From Pythium myriotylum (lineage: Eukaryota; Oomycota; Peronosporomycetes; Pythiales; Pythiaceae): DNA of 64,000 nt. The position numbers were made by a program, and so were the translations under genes. Where the stretch lies: positions 1,242,501-1,306,500 of the forward strand of contig JALJCQ010000030.1 in NCBI GenBank assembly GCA_023091665.1, given 5' to 3'. Below are positions 55,987 through 64,000 of the stretch, in pieces (the stretch's first letter is position 1; each line of letters begins with the position of its first letter). A model generated the notes under the pieces. The model searched no databases, was not told the origin of the DNA, and saw only the letters and a program-made list of their open reading frames with translations.

Positions 55987-58900
55987 ATGGTGGTGCCGTC
56001 GAGAAACGACGTCGCGAGTGAGCCGCAGACGCCCGACCGCCACGCCTTCTACCAGGCCGGCAAGGGCAACGTGCTGAGCCACTTTGCGAGCCTCGCGACG
56101 CCGGACGCGTCCGGCAATGCCAACGCCACGCTCACGAACGGAGTCGCGCTGCGCCAGCGCCGCTCGGGAGCGCTCAACAACTCGTTTCCTTTCGGCAACG
56201 ACTCGACGTCCTTCGTGAACAGCTCCGCGTCGACAGCGACGGCGACGGCGCTGTCGCCAGTGGACAACAACGCCGCAAATGTGATCGCCGCGTCGGATGA
56301 GGACCACGTGATGGAGGACGCCAGCAGCGCGCCGGCCCAGGGGAAGCAGCCGCGCGAGGTGGCGCTGTCGCTGTGGAAGCTCGAGCGCCAGCAGGAGAGC
56401 GAAAACCGAAAGAGAAGCGGCTTGCCGCGCAGCAACAGCTCCACGGGCTTGCGGCCGAGTCGTTCCAAGTCGATCAGTTCCCGAGAATTGCGCGGATCCG
56501 GATTGATGGGTCGCCAACTCTCCGACGAGAACAGTCCCGACGAGATGAGCAGCAACCAGCGCGATAGCACATCGATGTTCTCGATGCATATCTCTCCGCC
56601 GCGCCATCAGCGCCCAACGAGGCGGTCGACGCTTGAGGTGGAGCCAAGCACGGTCACGGAGGTGCGTTTGCCTTGCTGCGGATCGATTGCACCGTAGCTC
56701 ACTGCGTGTCACCATTGCAGAAACGTCTCAACGGATCAGACGGGTCGTCTCGTGGTCGCCGCGTACTTAATGGTGTGGTGCTGGATGCCTCGTTCTCGAG
56801 CGACAGCTTCTCGCTCTTATCGTCCATGGAGTTTTTGTCTCGTGATCTCGAAGAGGAAGAGCGCGCGAGCAAATCGAAGTCAGACAGCGAGAGGGCATAT
56901 CTGTACAAAAAGGTATGTACTTGCTATGGTCTTCTGTGAAAATCGTCATGCTCACAATTATCGTGGTGCCGCAGCGTTACATGGATGCTTATGGCCTCGC
57001 TGTCGGTCTCAGCCGTCGGTTGTTTGAACTTGAGAACGCTCGCACGAAGCTTGGCGGCAGTAATACTGCTTCAGAATTTGCCGGTAGTCACACCGATGAG
57101 AAGCGTATTGAGACGCTGGTTCGTGAGGTGGACTCTCTGTCGAAGGAGTTGCGCGAGCGTGATTCGATGATCGCAAGCCTTCACAGCGAGCAACAGGAGT
57201 CGGCTCGAACACTCAATGAGCTAAAGCTCTCTCGAGCGTCTCTCAACAGTTTAGCGTCATCGCAGTCCGCACAGGCGAGCAGTGCATACGTATCGCAGTT
57301 GCAGGAGCAAGTCGCTCGACTTCAGCGAGAGAACACTGCATCTTCGGCGCGGATTGTCGAGATGGGGTCCAAAATGTCCGAAATGCAACAGCAGATCGAA
57401 AGTGCCCAAGCGCAACGAGCTCACATCGAGAATGCTATGCGCCAAACTGAGCAGCAACTTGAGTCAGTCCACACACAGTGGTTGAAGGAGAAAGCCGACC
57501 TGCTCGAAAACATGGACGATTCGAAAAAGAAGCTCACTTCAGAATGTGAAAAGTTGCGACGCGAGAATGCCCAGTTAAAAAAAACGGTCCAGCACCATAA
57601 CGAAGCCGAGAGGCAGCTGCGTTCTGCGGTCGAGACCGTCCAACGAACCTCCGACGAAGCGAAGAAGTACATTCAAATAGTTGAAGGGAAGCTGCACGAG
57701 GCACAAACGCGGATTTCTGGGTTTGGTGAGATCGAGGCGCAGCTCGCGAGTGCTCAGGAGCAACTTCACCGCACACGCCAGGAGTTGCATGCTGCTATCG
57801 GCGAGTGTAATCACTTGCGCCGAGAGCTTTCGAACGCGCATCAACAGCTCGAGAGTAACAATGCTCAGTTCCGTGAACGTATGCAGAGCCTAGAGAGCCG
57901 AATCTACCAAGCTGAGATTGTTCGAAGAAGCCTCCATAACAAGGTCATGGAGCTAAAGGGCAACATTCGAGTCTTCTGCCGAGTTCGTCCAGTGCTTCGA
58001 CATGAAATTGAGGCCAACGGCAGCGAAGAAGTGCGTTGTTTTGAAGGTTTTCGATGGTCATTTTTTTAAACTCTTGCTCGTTTTTGCTTAGATCTTCAAC
58101 TACCCAGATTACGGAGGCGAACGGAGGCAGATCGAGTTGATTGCTGGTCCGCGTTCCCACGTCGGGTATGGCCAAAATAATGGCCGTGAGACCGTGAAGA
58201 AGTATCCATTCGACTTTGACCTCATCTTCAACGGCTCGTGTAGCCAAGAAGACGTGTTCTTGGAGGTATCAGCTCTCGTTCAGTCTGCACTGGATGGCTA
58301 CAACGTCTGCATCTTCGCCTACGGACAAACTGGGTATGTTAACCCCCTAAATTGCTGCCTCGTTAACCCTAGCAACTTACTTTTGACTCTTTTGTAGCTC
58401 GGGAAAGACATATACAATGCAGGGTATCTCCGATCCTGATGACATGGAGCCGTCTCGTCACATGGGTATCGTCGGTCGTGCCATCTCTCATATCTACGCG
58501 ACAATTGATGACCTTCGATCAAGCGGTTGGGACTTCGGAGTCACCTTGGAGATGATCGAGATCTACAATGAGACACTGCGAGACTTGCTCGCTTCCCCTG
58601 GGGTAAGGCTACCTCTAGTTTTCGCTCCTCTTCTCAGCTATAGTGCATTAATTGGTTTGTGAATGCAGTCAACAGACAAGGTGGACCTTCGGCTTGATAG
58701 TGACGGGAAACCAGTGGTTGCAAACTCGTGCATCTATCACATCGAAGACGAACGTGCGGCGTGGAGACTGCTGGAGAAGTCAATTGGACGCCGAGCAACG
58801 AAGACTACGAACATGAACGACCGATCTTCACGAAGCCACTGCGTGATCTCTTTCCGGTTGGTTTGTCTTACAGATTGTTTGTCCATGATACTCCGCTCAA

Positions 58901-59422
58901 ATTGATCGTATTGACTGATTAGGCTGAATGGAGTGAACTCTCTGAATGGTGACCGACGATCCAGTGTAGTGCACTTGGTTGACCTTGCCGTAAGTAGTTG
59001 ATACGTTGCCTCGTCCATGCTTCGCTAATTCGCATGCGACCAGGGATCTGAGCGTTTGTCGAAATCTGGAAGTGGAAACGATCGGGATCTCTTGAAGGAA
59101 ACGCAGTGCATCAACAAGAGCCTGTCCGCGCTTGGAAATGTCATCTGTGCGCTCGCAAAGAAGGTGGGTAGCGAGGTAGCTTGTTCACTTGTATCGTTTC
59201 CCCTAACCTGCGATCCTGTTGCAGTCTGGTCACGTCCCTTTCCGAGACTCGAAGCTGACGCATTTTCTCAGTCCGTCGTTGGGGGGAGATAGCAAGACAC
59301 TGATGATTTGTAACCTCTCACCTCTCCCCCAGCATCGCGAGGAGACGTTGAACTCTCTCCGATTCGCCAAGACCGTCAATTCGTGCGAGATTGCGTTCCC
59401 GTCTTACGGCAATCGATCTTAA
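55987..59422 (+). CDS. Kinesin-14 (C-terminal motor)
   Basis: Nine exons: 55987-56661, 56721-56912, 56975-58030, 58092-58333, 58398-58602, 58669-58856, 58923-58989, 59044-59163, 59225-59422; introns 54-66 nt, all phases consistent; 980 aa. The N-terminal ~290 residues are Ser/Asn-rich and disordered. Residues ~300-620 form a coiled coil. The neck [17 protein letters not shown] is the kinesin-14 hallmark that directs minus-end motion. Motor motifs are P-loop GQTGSGKT (split by an intron inside the second Gly codon), SSRSH and [14 protein letters not shown]. The protein ends soon after the motor ([20 protein letters not shown]). Likely spindle and microtubule organisation. The donor at 58857 is GTTGGT. 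Confidence 0.92.
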
Positions 59423-59638
59423 AGTAACCGAACCGCAACCAGTTGAGTAACCAGAATGTCATGTATAAAGTATTTGCTTGGAAGGTAATTAATTCATCCG
59501 GAAGAAGTAAAGGCGGCAGAGATATGGTACAGGTGCTATACGAACTGCACAGCCCTACTGTCTTCAGTGGGTGGATCTGAATAGAGAGACTGGAGCAATG
59601 CCTCGTCCACGTATTCCTGAATCGTCGAGGAGAATTAG

Positions 59639-60978
59639 TCACGTGAGGTCCCTGTGGATCCAGCAGATTTCGTGCCAACGTACCATTTCGAGGAAGTCGC
59701 AAAGCGCCTGGGAGGTGTACGGCTCGAAGGTTTTATTGCTCAGCACGCGTTGGAGGTATTTTTCGAGTTTGGCCTTCATGGGCGTCGGCCGGCGCCTCCA
59801 CGAGAGGTACTTGCGTTCATTGTCATCCTCAGGCAGCGGGCAAGCCTCTTGGACCGACGCCGGCAGCTCTTCATGGAGCGTTGCGAAGTCACTGTACTGG
59901 CGGCGCAGACTCCATCGGTCATCCTCTGTGCGCACGACGACCTTGTACGAGATGAAGTGATTCTTGCCCCAGATCGAAGTTGTCGAGGACGGGATCGTGG
60001 CCGAGATGACGCCGTTGCGAGACACGCTGTGGTTGCTGTAGCGACTGACGGAGGAGAGTGTCGTCTTGTCGAGTTGCTCATCAGCCTGCTGCTTTGGCAT
60101 TGGGGTGGTGTTGCGAGAATGCGCGTCGTACTGACCGAGCGTGCCGTATGCGGAGAACGGAAGCTTGAAGTTGGCCGAGTGGAGAAACGCCGACGGCGTC
60201 GTCACCATCGGGATCTCAATGAGGTCGATGGTTACTGGGGTCGACCGGAAGAAGCACGAGGCGCCCAGAATCGCGGTGCTGCAGTATGCCAGCCCAGCCA
60301 GCAGTACAGCCACCGTGGACGGCGCGGCGAGATCGAGCTGGATGACGCGCTGGTGAGAGAATACCCCTATCAGTATTTGTAGCCCCACAATACCAAACGC
60401 ACGGTCTCCGTACCTCATGGGCGAAGAGCTCGACGGTGACGTCGATCCAGCTGAACATCCAGAAGACGCGGAGCAAGATCGATGGAGTGCGACTCCGGCG
60501 GTGCTCCATCCAGAGCAAGGCCGCCGACACAGTCTAGAGGTCGAATAGAGATGTCGTTAGACCACTCAAACAGCAGTAGGCGCAGCCACTGATCTAGAAC
60601 ACCAACCCAGGCGAGCATTTGGAAAAAGACGTGGCTCGCAGAGTTCGCTATCGCCACCTTGGAAGCGGACTCGCGCTGGTGCCACGACGCGCCGAGGAAC
60701 ATGTCGAGCGACCAGTGCAGCGAGTGGACCACCACGAGCGTGGCGGAGGAGGCGAGCTTGACACAGAACTAGCATCGATCGGAGACGCTGCCCCATCAGC
60801 CCACGAGCGTTCGAGTCCGATCACAGCGGATACGTACATCGAACGGGAACGCGATCTCCGAGAGGTACGTCTTTGGGATGGGCTGGAGCACCTGCGCGCC
60901 GTAGGAGAAGCCGATGATCGCGAACACGACGTCGACTAGCGCGACGAAGCCGCTCGTCGGGGGCGCGACGTCCGTCAT
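59639..60978 (-). CDS. Multi-TM protein with C-terminal PX domain (ABCC-TMD0-like N-terminus)
   Basis: Four exons: 60978-60838, 60768-60607, 60533-60414, 60349-59639 (introns 69, 73, 64 nt; the second has a GTTGGT donor and CTAAC branch site), 377 aa. Residues ~10-175 contain about five hydrophobic helices (FVALVDVVFAIIGFSYG, LASSATLVVVHSLHW, VFFQMLAWTVSAALLW, LLRVFWMFSWIDVTVELF, STVAVLLAGLAYCSTAILG). The pattern WxxxxxLLWMEHRR...LRVFW recalls the TMD0 of ABCC transporters. Residues ~253-363 form a PX domain with RRQYSDF (the Arg and Tyr expected to contact PtdIns3P) and LEKYLQRVL. There is no room for ABC core domains before the convergent kinesin-14 gene. Probable endosomal or vacuolar membrane protein; function unknown. 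Confidence 0.78.
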
Positions 60979-61167
60979 TGTCGAGGCGCGTCAACCACGA
61001 GAGGAGAACTGACCGATAAAGAGACGAGCCCGCGACACGTCTACTAGGCAATTGCCCGAACCACAAGCGAGGCGAGGCGAGCGCCGGCTCCATCTGCTGG
61101 GTCATTCCATTCCGCCGGAAGTGGCCGGCGGAGCTGCCCGCAGAAGTGTATCCATGTTGTATTTTGT

Positions 61168-61236
61168 CCAATCAAATGTATTGTCAAATACATTTTAGCC
61201 AATCATGGACATAAAGGCGATAGTTTCAACCAATCA
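61168..61236 (+). promoter_or_regulatory. Three CCAATCA boxes at exact 31-bp spacing
   Basis: CCAATCA occurs at 61168-61174, 61199-61205 and 61230-61236, each start 31 bp after the last (about three helical turns). CCAAT is the NF-Y binding core. Between the first two lies the inverted repeat at 61174-61195. Confidence 0.6.
61174..61195. repeat. Perfect 9-bp inverted repeat
   Basis: Left arm AAATGTATT (61174-61182), 4-nt spacer GTCA, right arm AATACATTT (61187-61195). It lies within the CCAAT-box array, so it is a candidate operator-like site; too AT-rich and short to be a terminator. Confidence 0.55.
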
Positions 61237-61519
61237 ACGGACCTCATCAGTCGACCACTCGTGGCGGCAGAGACAACGTCCCGCCCCCAAAAATTTAATC
61301 CTAGTGACTGCGACTTCTTTTTTCTTCGGCGGCGAAGTCTCTCGATGGCGACGCGACCCGCCCGCCCGGTCTGACTGACGCCTGCGAGCGAGTCCTCGAG
61401 CGCGAGAGCGACGCCAAGGCGTCGAGGCGAGTCGGTTTCGCGCGCGACCGTTGAGATGCCCGTTGGCGATGGGAGAAGCCGATTATAATTGCGCCGCGAG
61501 CCGATCGTGAGCGGAGACC

Positions 61520-61706
61520 ATGGCGGCCACGTCCATGATGAAGGAGTACGTCAAGCGGCAGCTCAAGTACTGGCTCGACAACTTCAAGGACGACCAGCTC
61601 CCGCGAGACTTCAACGCCAAGAGCTTTGCGCGCAGCCAGATCTCGCTCCACAAGATCAGTGGGTCCGGCTCCCTTTCTCGCGCTCGCTGGATCTTCAGCT
61701 GACTCG

Positions 61707-61801
<95 letters not shown>

Positions 61802-64000
61802 GTATCTTTGTGGTCAGCACTCAAGCCCGACAAGATCGCGGCGCTGCTGCACGTGCCGGCGCCGCTCATCGTGACGCGCGCGACGTGCTCCGAGCTCTCG
61901 ATCAAAGTGCCGTCCTGGTCGCAGCCCGAGAAGCTCGTGCAGGAGCCACTCACGCTGCGACTCGGCGACCTCTTCGTCGACATCAAGCACTTCGCCGAGT
62001 GCGACGAGCATGTGCGCAGGGACTCGGTCGCACGCGCGCGCGCCGCGAGTCTCGAGCCCGACCCGCTCGGCTCCTTCGCGAGCATGTACCAGTTCGCGAC
62101 GGTCATCGGCGAGCGCCTCGAGGTGCTCGTGGACAACGTCTACGTCAAGCTCTACGAGAAGCACGCGCTGCGGCTGCGCGTCGAGATGACTCGCTTCCAC
62201 GCGCGCACGACCAACGCGCTCTGGCAGGACATGCGCGACCTCACCGACTGCGTCGACCGCTCTCCCGACGGGCTGCTCAAGACACGTTTCAAGTTTGTCT
62301 CGGCCCAGTGCAGCGTCTACCTTCATGAACTCGGCGGTGCACTCTCAGCAGAGCAGCAGGCGCCGCCACCGCTGCGGCTGCTACGCGACCACGCGATCGC
62401 CATGCGCGTGACGCTCTTCGGCCATCGCAAGTCCAAGCAGGACGCCTGGGCGACGCTCTCGCGCGTCGTCGACCTCCACCTCGACACGCTACCCTTCGAG
62501 ATGGACGCGAAGCAGGTCCGACAGGTGTTCGAAGCGTACGCAACGCTTTCGCGGTGGCTCGCCGAGGCCTCGACCGGAACATCAGACGTAGAGATCGCCA
62601 GTGGGCCGCTGCCGCATGAGCTAGTACGAGGCCCACTCACACCAAAACGAAAGGGCACTGAAGGCTTCCAGACGGACGAGCCGAGCGACGGAGACGAGAA
62701 GCAGGACAAGTCGCAGGACTCGACCGGTGGAAGCACGTTCGCGCTCCAGGTAACAGTACGGTTCACAGCCCACGCGCTGATCCGATTCCACTCGGAGCGA
62801 CGAGGAGACATCCCGCTGGCCGTGATCGCGCAGCATGCAGCAGTGAACTGGATCCAGCACCACGACGACAATGCGAGTGAGCTGCAGGTCACGGTCCACG
62901 ACCTCAGTGTACGCCACAAAGACAAGGTGCTCTTCCACGTCAAGCCGGCTCGTGAAGTGCTCCAATACAAGCGACTGCCGGGCAACAGCATTTTCCTAAA
63001 ATGGCATCTACAGAAGCTCGAGTGCCACCTCGAGAAGGAGATCGCTGTGATCGCGAACGAGATCTTCCACTCGTTCAAGGAAATTGAGCAGGCCGCCGCC
63101 ATCACGTGCGGCACGTGCCACAACAAGATCCGCCTCGACTCGATCGAGACTCACGTCTGCATCGCTGCCAGTGGTTCGCCACGCTCAGCACCCGCGTCGC
63201 CCGTGGCCAACAACAGTCGAGACACCAGCAGTCCCAAACTTGAGAGCAAACCCCTGATCGACAGCACGCAGATACCCAAGCTCAGGATCGTCTTCGCGTT
63301 GGACGAACTCGAGGTTATCACTGACAGTTTCTTGCTCCGATCCGTTCAGGAGCTCATGCGACTCGCGGCCGACCCCGCACCACTTGCGGCGACCCCTGCA
63401 CAGAGGTTCGTGGTCAGGATGAAAGACTGGAGTGTCTCGACCGAGTCGAAAGAGTTCGTCGGCGACGCGATATTCGTACCCGTGCTGCCGCTCGCCTTCC
63501 AGATGCTCGAATGCACGATCCGCGGCTGTGGCTGTGTGCACAAGCAGCAGCAACAGCAGCGAAGGAAGCAAGCGGGAGATGCGATCGCGGAAGGAGACAC
63601 CGAAGATACGTGCTCGCTCGGCCGCGAGCTGCCGCGGTGGCCTGACCGTATTTTCGCCGAACTCGGCCATCTCTCGATCAAGGCGACCAACAACGCGACC
63701 AACGCCGAGACCTTCGTGGTCGCCGACGGCAGCAGCCTGCGCCTGAGCTTCTCGGACGGCGTCAAAGTCTGTCCACACAGCACACCACAGATGAGCTGCT
63801 ACTTCCACGTCGAGCGGATACGCTGTCAGATGGAGCACACCGTCTACCAGCGAGTACGTCGCGCCGTGACCAAGCTCCAAGACCCTTTCCAGGGGCACGC
63901 GGTCGCGGCGCTAACGCTCTTTTTTGCTGTGATGGAGATACGCAACGTCGAGCTCACTCTTCTCCACGAGCGTGATTCATCTGCTAGGATCAAGGCCCAG
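61520..64000 (+). CDS. Chorein/bridge-like lipid-transfer protein, N-terminal part (runs off window)
   Basis: Exon 1 61520-61658, intron 61659-61817 (159 nt, GTGGGT/CAG, phase 1), exon 2 61818 to the window edge: first 774 residues. Exon 1 plus the start of exon 2 (LKYWLDNFKDDQLP...SLHKITLKPDKIAALL...CSELSIKVPSW) has the chorein N-terminal pattern that opens the lipid groove in VPS13 and BLTP3 (UHRF1BP1-type) proteins. Repeated beta-strand segments follow, as in repeating-beta-groove proteins. An unusual CGTCHNKI...THVC motif (Cys477, Cys480, His492, Cys494; C-X2-C-X11-H-X-C) looks like a zinc knuckle. Expected role: bulk phospholipid transfer at organelle contact sites. Best guess is BLTP3-like; other chorein subfamilies remain possible. 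Confidence 0.78.
61709..61793 (+). repeat. (TC)n microsatellite in intron 1 of the lipid-transfer gene
   Basis: About 42 uninterrupted TC dinucleotides, followed by a short imperfect continuation to 61802, sitting where the polypyrimidine tract of the intron would be, ~20 nt before the 3' splice site. It accounts for most of the extra length of this 159-nt intron. Confidence 0.95.

Larger units (their letters stand above)
60979..61519. other. Divergent intergenic region, PX protein / lipid-transfer protein (541 nt)
   Basis: Holds three evenly spaced CCAATCA boxes and an inverted repeat (listed separately). No coding ORF. It supplies promoters to both flanking genes. Confidence 0.5.

Noticed and set aside
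61174..61195. Inverted repeat as a transcription terminator or transposon end
   Set aside because: It lies in a divergent promoter, arms are only 9 bp, there is no target-site duplication and no T-run logic for a nuclear Pol II gene.
61483..62136. Antisense ORF with a long Arg-Glu repeat
   Set aside because: It is the reverse complement of the intronic (TC)n microsatellite and the lipid-transfer exon; no independent support.
1..64000. CRISPR arrays, tRNA/rRNA genes, transposable elements, viral insertions
   Set aside because: No regularly spaced repeats of CRISPR size, no cloverleaf or rRNA text, and no reverse transcriptase, transposase or capsid-like ORF was seen on either strand.

Overview
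The window is gene-dense eukaryotic nuclear DNA, most likely from an oomycete (stramenopile). Supporting signs are introns of about 45-76 nt with GT-AG ends and CTAAC/CTGAC-like branch points, very short intergenic gaps, oomycete-type Inr/FPR core promoter matches (GCTCATT..., YCATTYY...) just upstream of several start codons, and an oomycete-like set of proteins (SPFH paralogues, a phospholipase B-like protein, a SPIRAL1-like protein, a FKBP-TPR-cyclophilin fusion, very large HECT ligases). The genus cannot be fixed from the sequence alone. I see no rRNA, tRNA, CRISPR array, transposon or virus-derived gene.

Layout. 1-6.1 kb (all minus): the 5' part of the RNA polymerase I largest subunit, an FKBP-TPR-cyclophilin dual immunophilin, and a membrane-anchored phospholipase B-like protein. 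6.3-12.7 kb: a small coiled-coil gene divergent from a 1,809-aa kinesin whose tail carries discoidin-like and IFT54-like segments. 12.9-28.5 kb (minus): one uninterrupted 15.6-kb ORF for a 5,200-aa HECT ubiquitin ligase with an array of CUB-like modules. 28.6-32.6 kb: a six-exon IQ-motif gene ending 23 nt from a secreted subtilisin. 32.9-47.4 kb: two divergent pairs of SPFH/band-7 genes in mirror orientation (A1 minus, B1 plus ... B2 minus, A2 plus). They flank an ECHDC1-like gene, a coiled-coil gene, a duplicated Myb/MADF-like gene and a myotubularin. 47.8-55.6 kb: an EHD-like GTPase, RRP9, a SPIRAL1-like protein, Rab GDI and an ARP4-like actin-related protein. 56-64 kb: a nine-exon kinesin-14, a multi-TM PX-domain protein, and the 5' part of a chorein/bridge-like lipid-transfer protein.

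Themes. Several genes fit microtubule or flagellum biology (two kinesins, IQ protein, SPIRAL1-like). Several fit membrane identity and traffic (SPFH scaffolds, myotubularin, PX protein, Rab GDI, EHD-like GTPase, lipid-transfer protein). RPA1 and RRP9 belong to ribosome biogenesis. There is no operon logic. What stands out is the many divergent pairs sharing short promoters and convergent pairs with almost abutting stop codons. The features most worth follow-up are the inverted duplication of the SPFH A/B pair, the kinesin with IFT-type domains, the intronless giant HECT gene and the ABCC-TMD0-like/PX fusion.

All exon boundaries are my own reading of splice signals with phase checks. None is backed by transcript data.
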